Assembly: GCF_013184545.1 (NCBI RefSeq) | Contig: NZ_JAAOJA010000017.1 | Span: 1 to 64,000 of the forward strand | DNA: 64,000 nucleotides | Direction: 5' to 3' | DNA from: Pseudomonas tumuqii | Lineage (GTDB): Bacteria; Pseudomonadota; Gammaproteobacteria; Pseudomonadales; Pseudomonadaceae | Shown here: in pieces, positions 1-7,317 of the stretch | Position numbering within the stretch: position 1 is the stretch's first letter | Layout of the letters: each line of letters starts with the position of its first letter | The notes under the pieces: model-generated | The model's database searches: none | Told to the model about the DNA's origin: nothing | Seen by the model: only the letters and a program-made list of their open reading frames with translations | Made by a program: the position numbers and the translations under genes

Positions 1-180
1 GGCTTCGTCGACGCCTGGCGGTACGCGGTTGGTGATCAGGTCGAGCAGGAAAGCTTCTTCGCCTGCTGGCGGGTTTTTCAGCAGCTCGATCAGGCCTGCG
101 GTTTGTTCGGCGGTCAGCGGCTGGGGCACGATACCCTGAGCGGCACGCTCTGCTACGTGTATGCGATAGGCTTCAAGCAC
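1..180 (-). CDS. acnB: Aconitate hydratase B, N-terminal 60 residues (partial, runs off left edge)
   Basis: AcnB interconverts citrate and isocitrate in the TCA cycle using a [4Fe-4S] cluster. Only the first 60 codons are present. The translation (starting LEAYRIHVAERAAQG and continuing LLKNPPAGEEAFLLD then NRVPPGVDEA) matches the N-terminal HEAT-like domain of AcnB. The start is taken as GTG at 178-180, with GAGGG about 8 nt upstream. The frame stays open upstream and has an ATG at 193-195 that would add five residues, but it lacks a better ribosome-binding site. The iron-sulfur and active-site regions lie outside the window. Family identity is clear; the exact start is a judgement. Confidence 0.93.
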   Translation of the reverse strand, partial: MLEAYRIHVAERAAQGIVPQPLTAEQTAGLIELLKNPPAGEEAFLLDLITNRVPPGVDEA

Positions 181-298
181 AGTTATTACCCTCATCAGTG
201 GTCCCAAAGGGTTGTCCGGGACGCGATCCAGAAAACCCTGAACCAGGCGCTTCGCGGCTTTATGGGCCCCTCAGCCGAGGTTTCAGAGGTTTCTTGCA

Positions 299-437
299 GA
301 AGCTGTTTTCAAAGTTTTACGCCGGCAGGACGGCTTGATGAGGGCTGGCGCAGGCACTTGAAAGGGTGTTCCAAGGGCCTGCGTCAACATCGTACCTGCA
401 GGATCTACTGTGCTCGTGACGCTTTGAAAACAGCTTC
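299..437 (-). repeat. Perfect 16-bp inverted repeat enclosing a nested hairpin in the acnB leader
   Basis: The 16 bases at 299-314 are the exact reverse complement of 422-437. Inside them, 349-355 pairs perfectly with 377-383 and further partial pairing continues inward. On the acnB transcript this could form a large stem-loop between the candidate promoter and the start codon. It could equally be a separate small RNA. Neither arm is followed by a T tract, so it is not a simple terminator. Confidence 0.6.
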
Positions 438-470
438 CAACGGACATTGGCGCCTATAAAAGGCGGGCCG

Positions 471-499
471 ATTCTACTGGAAAGCTTGGATAAAGTTAA
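471..499 (-). promoter_or_regulatory. Candidate sigma-70 promoter of acnB
   Basis: On the reverse strand, TTAACT (494-499) and TAGAAT (471-476) are separated by exactly 17 nt. They match the -35 and -10 consensus at 4 and 5 of 6 positions. Transcription would begin near 463 and leave a leader of about 280 nt before the acnB start codon. The call rests on consensus matching alone. Confidence 0.5.
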
Positions 500-732
500 G
501 CTAAAGCCCCGCGGCGAGCAGGTTGGGTAAATAGCTTGTCTGCTAAAGGGGTAGATGTAGAGAACGTCGGTGAAAAGCATGGTTTCCCTGCGGTTAAAGT
601 AAGTAACCGGTCTTTTATCCATGCTGCAGCCAGGTGCGCGGTAGTTTTCATCCGGTCTGTCGACAGAGATGAACTGACTTAGACAAAGGGCTAACATGCC
701 TGCCTTTCCGCCAGCATGTATCCCGCCTAGCC

Positions 733-1209
733 ATGTCCAACCAGCGTATCAAAACCCCGTGTGTCGGCCTTTGCTCCACTGTCTACGGTGACTTGGTGTG
801 CCGTGGCTGCAAGCGCTTTCACCATGAAGTGATCAACTGGAACAGTTATAACGACGAGGAGAAATACGCAGTCTGGCTGCGCCTCGAGGTGTTGTTGGTG
901 CAGGTGATGACGGCCAAGCTGGAAGTCTTCGATGGTGCGCGCCTGCGCAGTCAGTTGGAGCAACGGAAAATTCGTTTCGTGCCGCAGCAGTCGCCTTATT
1001 GCTGGGCTTACCAACTGATTGCCCGCGGCGCACGGGCAATCAACCAGCTGGAAGCCTATGGCATGGTGTTGCTGCCCGAGTTTCGCGACTGGACCCTTCC
1101 CGAACTGCGTGATGCCATCGATCGCGAATTTTTCCTGCTCTCCGAGGCGCACTACGAGCGTTATATCGCCCCGAAATTTCTCCTGGAAGGTCTGCAGGCG
1201 CGCGATTGA
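733..1209 (+). CDS. DUF1289 family protein with N-terminal cysteine cluster
   Basis: This 158-residue protein carries the DUF1289 pattern at its N-terminus: Cys10, Cys14, Cys23 and Cys26 in a CxxxC...CxxC arrangement followed by KRFHHEV. That suggests a bound metal, although no function is established for the family. The rest is a soluble, mixed-charge region with no signal peptide or membrane segment. The ATG at 733 is used because nearby upstream ATGs are out of frame, and the ribosome-binding site is weak. The gene is divergent from acnB and is followed by a 13-bp hairpin shared with the convergent usp gene. The same neighbour of acnB is found in other pseudomonads (from memory). Confidence 0.85.
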   Translation: MSNQRIKTPCVGLCSTVYGDLVCRGCKRFHHEVINWNSYNDEEKYAVWLRLEVLLVQVMTAKLEVFDGARLRSQLEQRKIRFVPQQSPYCWAYQLIARGARAINQLEAYGMVLLPEFRDWTLPELRDAIDREFFLLSEAHYERYIAPKFLLEGLQARD

Positions 1210-1224
1210 TGCGCAGGGCAGATA

Positions 1225-1256
1225 GGACAAGGCCACCGGAGTTGGTGGCCTTGTCC
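1225..1256. terminator. Bidirectional hairpin between the DUF1289 gene and usp
   Basis: A perfect 13-bp stem (1225-1237 with 1244-1256) with a 6-nt loop lies in the 75-base gap between two convergent genes. There is no real T tract on either side. It is therefore called from position and stem strength, and could work for both genes. Confidence 0.65.
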
Positions 1257-1284
1257 ATGTGAGGCGAGCAATGCTCAGTCTTTC

Positions 1285-2148
1285 TCAGTGCTGTGCCACC
1301 AGTTCCTCGAGGTGGGCGATGATGTCGTCGGGCTTGAGTACCAGTACGTCGCAATCCAGCGCGTCGAGGATCACCTCGGCAGTATTGCCGATCAGCGCCC
1401 CGGACAGGCCGGTGCGGGCCACGGTGCCGATTACGGTGACTGCGGCATTCAACTGGTGGGCGACTTGTGGAATCAGCACGTCTGCCGGGCCTTCGGCGAT
1501 ATGCAGACGCTCCTCGGCGATGTCGTATTCGGCCTGGAAGGCCTTGCACTCATTGCGGTAGCGCGCCTCGATGGTTTCTTTCAGCTGGAAGGTCGGGTCT
1601 GCGGCCGACAGCATTGGCGCGGGGTGGGCGCTGATTACATGCAGGTTGGCCTTGGCCAGGGCGGCAATGTCATAGCCGTGGTTGACGATGCTGTCGTGCA
1701 GGGTGCGGTGCTCACCGTCGGCGTTACCGACATCGACCGCCGCGAGGATGGTGCCGCCAGCCCAGGGCTTGTCGGTTTTCACCATCAGCACCGGGGCCGG
1801 GCAATAGCGCAGCAGCTTCCAGTCGTCCGGGGTGAGCAGGGCCTTTTTCAGCGGATTGTCGGGAAAGTGCTGCTTGATCACCAAGCCACAGCCTTCGGCC
1901 TGCTGCACGGTGATGATGGTCTGGTGCAGGTTTTCATGCCAAGCCTGCTGGCTGGAAGTGCTGTACCCCTCCTTGTCGAGCGTGGCGCACAGGTCACGCA
2001 GATAGGCTGAGTGGTCATGCTTCTTGCCGCAGACCAGCAAGTGCAGGTGCGACTGGGTCACGCCAGCGATCAATTTGGCCCGCTTGAGTGCCAAGCCTTC
2101 GGGTCGCTCTGGTTCCATGACGACTAAAATGTTGCGAATGGCTTGCAT
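1285..2148 (-). CDS. Universal stress protein, tandem UspA domains (UspE-like)
   Basis: This 287-residue cytoplasmic protein has two tandem Usp folds, about residues 1-140 and 150-287, like UspE. The C-terminal half carries the nucleotide-binding pattern GTVARTGLSGALIGNTAE (G-2x-G-9x-G type), and the N-terminal half starts with a typical first strand, NILVVMEP. Such proteins help cells survive starvation, oxidative or anaerobic stress; the ligand cannot be deduced here. A GGAG about 6 nt before the ATG at 2146-2148 supports the start. It converges on the DUF1289 gene and diverges from miaE. Confidence 0.88.
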   Translation of the reverse strand: MQAIRNILVVMEPERPEGLALKRAKLIAGVTQSHLHLLVCGKKHDHSAYLRDLCATLDKEGYSTSSQQAWHENLHQTIITVQQAEGCGLVIKQHFPDNPLKKALLTPDDWKLLRYCPAPVLMVKTDKPWAGGTILAAVDVGNADGEHRTLHDSIVNHGYDIAALAKANLHVISAHPAPMLSAADPTFQLKETIEARYRNECKAFQAEYDIAEERLHIAEGPADVLIPQVAHQLNAAVTVIGTVARTGLSGALIGNTAEVILDALDCDVLVLKPDDIIAHLEELVAQH

Positions 2149-2274
2149 GCTCGTCTCCGTCCGAAGTGGGTTGTGACTCGTAACACCTAACTATAGGTAC
2201 AGCATAGATGCGGCAACAGCACAGTGCTGTTGACCGGTATCAACTGACCGGCTGGTCGCGCGCCGCTTCATTCG

Positions 2275-2280
2275 TATAAT
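2275..2280 (+). promoter_or_regulatory. Consensus -10 box upstream of miaE
   Basis: A perfect TATAAT lies 48 nt before the miaE start codon. No good -35 element is found 16-18 nt upstream, so the promoter is only partly supported. Confidence 0.45.
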
Positions 2281-2328
2281 GGCCGGCCCAGCCCTTCAGA
2301 CGAGGCTGCCATTGGATCTCGTGAGCTT

Positions 2329-2934
2329 ATGCAACTGTTACCTGAAATTGAAGCCTTCCTGTTGTGCCCAACGCCTGACGCCTGGATTGCCCAAGCCTTG
2401 CAGAATCAGGACGTGATGCTGATAGATCACGCCAATTGTGAGAAGAAAGCCGCCTCAACGGCTTTGACCCTGCTTTTTCGCTATATCGAAAAGGCCGATT
2501 TGCAATATAACTTGTCGCGTTTGGCCCGTGAGGAACTGCGTCATTTCGAGCAGGTCGCAGCGCTGATGAAGAAGCGTGGGATCGCCTATCGTCCGGTCAG
2601 TGCTGCCCTGTATGCCCAGCGTCTGCACAAGCACATGCGCAGCAGTGAGCCACACAAGCTGGTGGATACCCTGATCGTCGGGGCTTTTATCGAAGCGCGC
2701 TCCTGTGAGCGGTTCGCTCGCCTGGCGCCGCATCTCGATGAGGAGTTGGGGCAGTTCTATCGCTCGCTGCTCAAGTCCGAGGCGCGGCATTATCAGGGCT
2801 ACCTGAAAATGGCTCGCGATTATGCGAGCGGGCCGATCGATGAGCGGGTGGCCTATTTCGCCGAGGTCGAGCGAGATGCCATTCTCACCCCGGACGCTGA
2901 GTTTCGCTTCCACAGCGGTGCGGCGGCCGACTGA
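2329..2934 (+). CDS. miaE: tRNA-(ms[2]io[6]A37) hydroxylase MiaE
   Basis: MiaE hydroxylates the isopentenyl side chain of 2-methylthio-N6-isopentenyladenosine at position 37 of tRNAs reading codons that begin with U. The 201-residue protein has the ferritin-like diiron carboxylate pattern: Glu38, the EELRH motif at 68-72, Glu122 in IEARSCERF, and EARH at 151-154. Length fits the family. It stands alone between divergent usp and convergent lpxH, preceded by a TATAAT and followed at once by a strong T-tailed hairpin. Assignment rests on the metal ligands and the overall sequence pattern. Confidence 0.93.
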   Translation: MQLLPEIEAFLLCPTPDAWIAQALQNQDVMLIDHANCEKKAASTALTLLFRYIEKADLQYNLSRLAREELRHFEQVAALMKKRGIAYRPVSAALYAQRLHKHMRSSEPHKLVDTLIVGAFIEARSCERFARLAPHLDEELGQFYRSLLKSEARHYQGYLKMARDYASGPIDERVAYFAEVERDAILTPDAEFRFHSGAAAD

Positions 2935-2937
2935 ACG

Positions 2938-2962
2938 AAAAAACGCCCCGAGGGGCGTTTTT
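2938..2962. terminator. Bidirectional rho-independent terminator, miaE/lpxH
   Basis: An A-tract, a GC-rich stem (ACGCCCC with GGGGCGT) and a T-tract follow the miaE stop codon by 3 nt. The symmetry lets it end both miaE and the convergent lpxH. Confidence 0.9.
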
Positions 2963-2982
2963 TGTGTCCAGGTCCCAGGTTT

Positions 2983-3711
2983 CTATCGATCGGACAGTTC
3001 GAACGGCGCCTGGCGAAAGCCCTGGTCGTCGACCTGCAAGGCCCAGCCTTGGCTGTCCCAGTCACCCAGGACAATCCGTCGGGCGGGCTGACCTGCCACT
3101 TGCAGTTGATGTACCGCGGGGCGGTGAGTGTGGCCGTGAATCAGCGTGCGCACGCCGTGGGCGGCCATGATCCGTGGCACCTCTGCCGGGGTGACGTCGA
3201 CGATGCCGCTGGCTTTCATGCGGGTTTGCTCGCGGCTTTCCTTGCGCAGCTTGCGCGCCAGCTTGCGGCGGGTGCTCAGCGGCAGGTTGCGCAGGATGAA
3301 CAGCGACAGCGGGTTGCGCAGCCAGCGACGCAGGCGCATATAGGCCTCATCCTGGGTGCACAGGCTGTCGCCGTGCATCAACAGGACTTTCTCCCCGCCG
3401 AGTTCGACCAGGCTGGGGTCGCGCAGCAGGGTGCAGCCGGCCTCTCGGCAAAAGGCCTGGCCAATCATGAAGTCGCGATTGCCGTGCATCAGGTAGATGC
3501 GCGTACCGTTGTCACTGAGCTGACGCAGGGCTTGGGCAATGCTGCGTTGAAAGGGGCTGATGGCGTCGTCGCCGATCCACACCTCGAAGAAGTCGCCAAG
3601 GATATACAGCGCCTCGGCTTCGCTTGCACGGCTCTCCAGAAAATGCAGAAACGCCCGGCTGATGTCCGGGCGCTCCTGTTCAAGATGCAGGTCGGAGATC
3701 AGCAGGATCAC
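2983..3711 (-). CDS. lpxH: UDP-2,3-diacylglucosamine diphosphatase LpxH
   Basis: LpxH removes UMP from UDP-2,3-diacylglucosamine to give lipid X, the fourth step of lipid A synthesis at the inner membrane. The 242-residue sequence has the calcineurin-like metallophosphoesterase motifs: Asp7 and His9 in SDLHL, Gly39-Asp40 in GDFFE, HGNRDF, and the late HGHTHRP. The start is GTG (3709-3711), overlapping the ppiB stop as GTGA, so the two are translationally coupled. An essential outer-membrane biogenesis enzyme following ppiB is normal in pseudomonads. Confidence 0.96.
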   Translation of the reverse strand: MILLISDLHLEQERPDISRAFLHFLESRASEAEALYILGDFFEVWIGDDAISPFQRSIAQALRQLSDNGTRIYLMHGNRDFMIGQAFCREAGCTLLRDPSLVELGGEKVLLMHGDSLCTQDEAYMRLRRWLRNPLSLFILRNLPLSTRRKLARKLRKESREQTRMKASGIVDVTPAEVPRIMAAHGVRTLIHGHTHRPAVHQLQVAGQPARRIVLGDWDSQGWALQVDDQGFRQAPFELSDR

Positions 3712-4202
3712 TCGACGATCTCGGCCTTCTCGATGATGACGTCGTCGACCGGCACGTCCTGGTGGCCGGACTTCATGGTGGTGGCAACGCTTTTGATGGC
3801 GTCGACCACGTCCATGCCTTCGACCACTTCACCGAAGACCGCATAGCCCCAGCCCTGAACGGTCGGTGCGCTGTGATTGAGGAAGCTGTTGTCGGCGACG
3901 TTGATGAAGAACTGCGCGGAGGCCGAATGCGGCTCCATGGTACGGGCCATGGCCACGGTGCCGATCTTGTTGGCCAGGCCATTGTTGGCTTCGTTCTTGA
4001 TGGTTGCGCGGGTGGCTTTCTGCTTCATGCCTGGCTCGAAACCGCCGCCTTGCACCATGAAGTTGCTGATCACGCGGTGGAAGATGGTGCCGTCGTAATG
4101 ACCTTCCTTCACGTATTGCTTGAAGTTGGCCACGGTTTCCGGGGCTTTGTCTTCGAACAGCTTGAGGGTGATGACGCCGTGGTTGGTGTGCAGCTTGATC
4201 AT
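3708..4202 (-). CDS. ppiB: Peptidyl-prolyl cis-trans isomerase B (cyclophilin)
   Basis: This is a 164-residue cytoplasmic cyclophilin that speeds proline isomerisation during folding. The fold signature is clear: FHRVISNFMVQGG, the QFFINVADN segment and FGEVVEGMDVVD. There is no signal peptide, so it is the PpiB type rather than the periplasmic PpiA. The ATG at 4200-4202 has only a weak ribosome-binding site. It is first of a two-gene unit with lpxH, overlapping by four bases. Upstream and divergent lies the glnS leader containing the group II intron. Confidence 0.95.
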   Translation of the reverse strand: MIKLHTNHGVITLKLFEDKAPETVANFKQYVKEGHYDGTIFHRVISNFMVQGGGFEPGMKQKATRATIKNEANNGLANKIGTVAMARTMEPHSASAQFFINVADNSFLNHSAPTVQGWGYAVFGEVVEGMDVVDAIKSVATTMKSGHQDVPVDDVIIEKAEIVE

Positions 4203-5333
4203 GTAGGTAATCGCTCTGTCGAGAAATCCAGCGGCCTGCTCAATATTGACACTGCGTTAGCGGTGCGCGGTGGATAGAGAACGGGCTCGTGGGCCTGTCA
4301 GGGGGTTGACAGCTTCGGCTATGATAAGCGCTTTGGTGCGACACGTGTGTACGTGTTGTGCTTGGTCTGGCCACTGCGCCTTGGCACCTAAACCCCTTGC
4401 TATCAAGGGGTTTGAAGCCTGAAATGCAGTCAATGCAGCTGGGCTTTCCTAGCACTGTGCCGTTCATGGATACATTCTTGTATCTATAGAGCGGACAAAA
4501 AAATGTGTTCGATTCGGTCCGAAAGGGTGCAGTGATCGACACAAATAGAGAGGTAGGTGGCAGTCCAGCCTGATTGGATTGTTACCAAATATGTCAAGCT
4601 AAGAGGGTGAATCCGCCCCCTTGGGTGCGTTTTCATCTTCTTGGCGTTGGCTATTTGAGCCCTTCGCCACCGTCGTGAGACGTGGGAGATGCATTGACCA
4701 AGCACGGAACGCAAGTTCCGAATCGCATTGCTCAGCTCTGCTTGTCTAGGGAGTACCGAGCCTGATGTGTACCCATCAGTTCACTAGATCGGCATGCGTC
4801 GGGGGCCAACCCCGGGGTGTGAAGCTCGATTAACAATGTCTCCTCTCCATGCGAGAAATTCGCTCCGGTGACGGCGTGTGTGATACGTCCGAATTGCACG
4901 GATGTATGGAGGCTAGTGACCTAACCCGCATGGCTAACACATGTGAATCGTCGGCTGAACCTTCGTAACTATCGATGGGCCTACGGCAATTATTGGCCCT
5001 AGCCAAAATGGCAATGCAGTTGGTCATCACAGTCAAAGTATGTGATGCGGTACCTCAACAGCTGCCGGGGGAAAGACGAAGCCTACACGGGGAATTGATG
5101 TGATTCGGGGAACGTGGCAATCCCGACCACTCGCCTTGCTGGTGACACAGGCAAGGCAGGCAAACCGCAAGGGGCGCTGATGAGTGTGGGGAATAGGAGG
5201 ATGTAAAAAGCGAACGGCTGTCTGTAGTGGATGGCATACCGGTTGAAACATTACCGGCAGAGGCAACTCTGGCTGACGTGCATCTGGTTTACGAGCGCAT
5301 GATGAGCCGCTGATTCCAGCGAAAACAAAGCGA

Positions 5334-5361
5334 CCCTAGGGGTGGATTACGACCCCTAGGG
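5334..5361 (+). other. Perfect 10-bp hairpin before domain IV of the intron
   Basis: 5334-5343 pairs exactly with 5352-5361 around an 8-nt loop. A 5-bp hairpin (CGCTG/CAGCG) lies just upstream. Position right before the ORF-bearing domain suggests domain II or III of the intron ribozyme; the exact assignment needs a folded model. Confidence 0.5.
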
Positions 5362-5365
5362 GAGT

Positions 5366-5401
5366 AGTCCGTCCCGACTGTCGTATGACCTCGGGAGGAC
5401 T
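5366..5401 (+). promoter_or_regulatory. Domain-IVa-like hairpin burying the maturase ribosome-binding site
   Basis: AGTCC (5366-5370) and TCCCGA (5372-5377) pair with TCGGGA (5391-5396) and GGACT (5397-5401), leaving a single bulged G. The Shine-Dalgarno GGGAGG (5393-5398) of the maturase lies wholly in the 3' arm, 5 nt before the ATG at 5404. In the Lactococcus Ll.LtrB intron the equivalent domain IVa is the maturase binding site and represses its own translation. The same arrangement is inferred here. Confidence 0.65.
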
Positions 5402-5403
5402 GT

Positions 5404-7137
5404 ATGAAAACGCAACCAGATCTACTGGTTACGGCTGCGCCCTCCAGCACAGCACTGAATTGGCACGATCTCGATTGGGCCGTCATTCAGTGTTCTGTTC
5501 GGAAAACGCAGCTAAAGATTGCGCAGGCAACAGGGGAAGGTAACTGGCGCAGGGTTAAACGCCTGCAACGGATGCTGACCCACTCGTTTTATGGCCGCTG
5601 TTTGGCTGTAAGGCGAGTCACGGAAAACCGGGGTCGCAAGACACCGGGAGTCGACGGAGAAACCTGGGGGTCGCCCCAGGCCAAGCTCCGTGCCGTGGGA
5701 AGTCTGTCGAAACAGCGAGGTTACCGGCCCAAACCGCTACGGCGGGTATGGATACCGAAACCTGGTAAGCAGGAGAAACGCCCGCTGGGCATCCCGACGA
5801 TGTTGGATCGGGCCATGCAGGCATTGTTTCTTCAAGCACTAGAACCTGTCGTAGAAAGCACCAGCGACCCGAAAAGTTATGGCTTCCGCCCAGACCGGTC
5901 GACCGCTGATGCGATGGTTGAACTGTTCCACCTGCTGGCGCCACAAACAGCGGCAGTATGGATTCTGGAAGGGGATATCAAAGGGTTCTTCGACAACATC
6001 AATCATGAGTGGCTGTGCCAAAACGTCTGCATGGACAGGACGGTGCTGCGCAAATGGTTGAAAGCCGGGGTAGTCGACCGGCGACAACTCACGGCTACGG
6101 AGGCCGGGACACCACAGGGAGGAATCATTTCTCCCTGCTTGGCCAATGCCACCTTGAATGGCCTCGAAACTCAACTCAAAGCCTATTTGGCCAAGAAGTT
6201 GGGCATAGGGGTCGCCAAGAAAAGAAAAGTCCATGTGGTGCGCTATGCGGATGATTTCGTGATTCTGGCTGACTCGAAAGAGTTTCTGGACGCCGAGATC
6301 AAACCTTGGGTGGAACAATTCCTGTCTGTACGAGGGGTTGCGCTGTCTCAGGAGAAAACGCGGATCACCAGTATCACGATAGGCTTTGATTTTCTCGGGT
6401 GGAATTTCAGGAAATATGTGCCGAAATCCCCTTACAGGAAGGCCAAGCTGCTGATCAAACCATCGAAGAAGAACGTCTCGGCGTTTTATCGGAAAGTGCG
6501 GGAGATCATCAAAAACAGCGGGGCCATGACGCAGGAAGCGTTAATCGGTCAACTGAACCCGGTACTGAAAGGGTGGTCGCAATACCACTCGCCAGTCGTG
6601 GCAAAGCAAACCTTCAGCAAGCTGGATAGCCTCATTTTCTGGCGACTCTGGAGGTGGGCGAAGCGCAGGCATCCGAAGAAGTCCGCTGATTGGATTCGGA
6701 AGCGATACTTCCAATCTGTAGGCGGTCGGAACTGGGTGTTTGCGCATCCCTACAAGGATGGCAAGGGAGAAAAGCAGTACCGTCAGCTGTACAAGCTAGC
6801 GGAAACTGCAATCGTGCGTCACAAGCGTCTGCCGGGTGAATATCAGCCCTATGATGCCCAGCACGAACTGAAGTGGGAGGCGCTGAGAGTTCAACGGATG
6901 CAGCACAAGCTGCGTTATCGGGGACAGATTCTCAGCATCTTTCGCAGGCAGAAGGGTCTCTGTGCCCATTGTGGTCAAGCGATCAGCAAGGAAACCGGTT
7001 GGCACGACCACCACGTCATCAGGCGAGTGGACGGCGGATCGGACAATCTGAGCAATCGTGTGCTGCTTCATCCTAACTGCCATGCGCTGGCGCATAGCCA
7101 ACAACTTAAGGTGACTCTGCGATTTAGCGGTCTGTAA
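5404..7137 (+). CDS. ltrA: Group II intron reverse transcriptase/maturase with C-terminal HNH endonuclease
   Basis: This multifunctional protein helps the intron splice and reverse transcribes it at new DNA sites. In the 577 residues the RT domain includes RPLGIPTMLDRAMQ, GDIKGFFDNI, GTPQGG (235-240) and the catalytic YADD (281-284). The maturase domain X follows at about 370-440 (LNPVLKGWSQYH). The C-terminus is an HNH nuclease with Cys520/Cys523, DHH 535-537, Asn551 and HPNCH 556-560, so target cleavage should be intact. No frameshift or stop interrupts it, and the element appears active. The ATG at 5404 has GGGAGG 5 nt upstream, sequestered in a hairpin. Confidence 0.93.
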   Translation: MKTQPDLLVTAAPSSTALNWHDLDWAVIQCSVRKTQLKIAQATGEGNWRRVKRLQRMLTHSFYGRCLAVRRVTENRGRKTPGVDGETWGSPQAKLRAVGSLSKQRGYRPKPLRRVWIPKPGKQEKRPLGIPTMLDRAMQALFLQALEPVVESTSDPKSYGFRPDRSTADAMVELFHLLAPQTAAVWILEGDIKGFFDNINHEWLCQNVCMDRTVLRKWLKAGVVDRRQLTATEAGTPQGGIISPCLANATLNGLETQLKAYLAKKLGIGVAKKRKVHVVRYADDFVILADSKEFLDAEIKPWVEQFLSVRGVALSQEKTRITSITIGFDFLGWNFRKYVPKSPYRKAKLLIKPSKKNVSAFYRKVREIIKNSGAMTQEALIGQLNPVLKGWSQYHSPVVAKQTFSKLDSLIFWRLWRWAKRRHPKKSADWIRKRYFQSVGGRNWVFAHPYKDGKGEKQYRQLYKLAETAIVRHKRLPGEYQPYDAQHELKWEALRVQRMQHKLRYRGQILSIFRRQKGLCAHCGQAISKETGWHDHHVIRRVDGGSDNLSNRVLLHPNCHALAHSQQLKVTLRFSGL

Positions 7138-7194
7138 TGGTAAGATCGCGCGCACATTGTTGCCGGCCAGCCTCGGCTGGCTTCACGTAAACTT

Positions 7195-7269
7195 GAGCCG
7201 TATGCGGGGAAACTCGCACGTACGGTTCTTAGGGGGCCTTGGATCAGTAATGATCCGGGGCTACCCGAC
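7195..7269 (+). ncRNA. Group II intron domains V and VI
   Basis: Domain V is 34 nt (7195-7228) and folds into the standard hairpin with the catalytic AGC at 7196-7198 and a GAAA-type tip. In domain VI the GGATCA/TGATCC hairpin has a GTAA loop, and its lower stem pairs GGG with CCC, leaving A7263 bulged as the branch point. The splice site follows 6 nt later at GAC|TATAAG. Confidence 0.85.
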
Positions 7270-7317
7270 TATAAGTCGGCCTACCCTGTGCCGCGCACCT
7301 GCATGATCAAGGACCCC

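Larger units (their letters stand above)
181..732. other. Intergenic region with the acnB promoter and long leader
   Basis: This 552-base stretch separates divergent acnB and the DUF1289 gene. I see no convincing protein-coding gene in it. It holds a reverse-strand promoter candidate at 471-499 and, between that promoter and the acnB start codon, a strong nested inverted-repeat structure (299-437). The part nearest the DUF1289 gene (500-732) shows no clear promoter or operator. An open frame on the reverse strand (317-697) lacks coding character and is not called. Confidence 0.6.
4336..7269 (+). mobile_element. Group II intron (ribozyme plus RT/maturase/HNH ORF) in the glnS leader
   Basis: The 3' half is diagnostic: a 34-nt domain V at 7195-7228 with the AGC triad, then domain VI with an unpaired adenosine at 7263 and a 3' end of the form RAY (GAC, ending 7269). 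An intron-type RT/maturase ORF (5404-7137) sits in the domain IV position and its start lies in a domain-IVa-like hairpin. The left end is less certain. GTGCG at 4336-4340 fits the 5' consensus GUGYG and gives a length of about 2.93 kb, with 1.07 kb of RNA before the ORF. That is long for domains I-III, so a start near 4817 (GTGTG) is possible. A perfect 10-bp hairpin (4390-4413) lies inside the left part. Insertion is in the sense orientation between the glnS promoter region and its start codon, so splicing should restore the leader. Confidence 0.75.

Noticed and set aside
4390..4413. Perfect hairpin AAACCCCTTG/CAAGGGGTTT as a terminator or recombination site
   Set aside because: It has no T tract and lies inside the probable intron domain I; no integrase or direct repeat is nearby. 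It is kept as an intron structure only.
5326..5331. CAAAGC as exon-binding site EBS1 pairing with GCTTTG at 4330-4335
   Set aside because: Complementarity is exact, but the position is just before domain IV, outside the usual domain I loop; six bases can match by chance.
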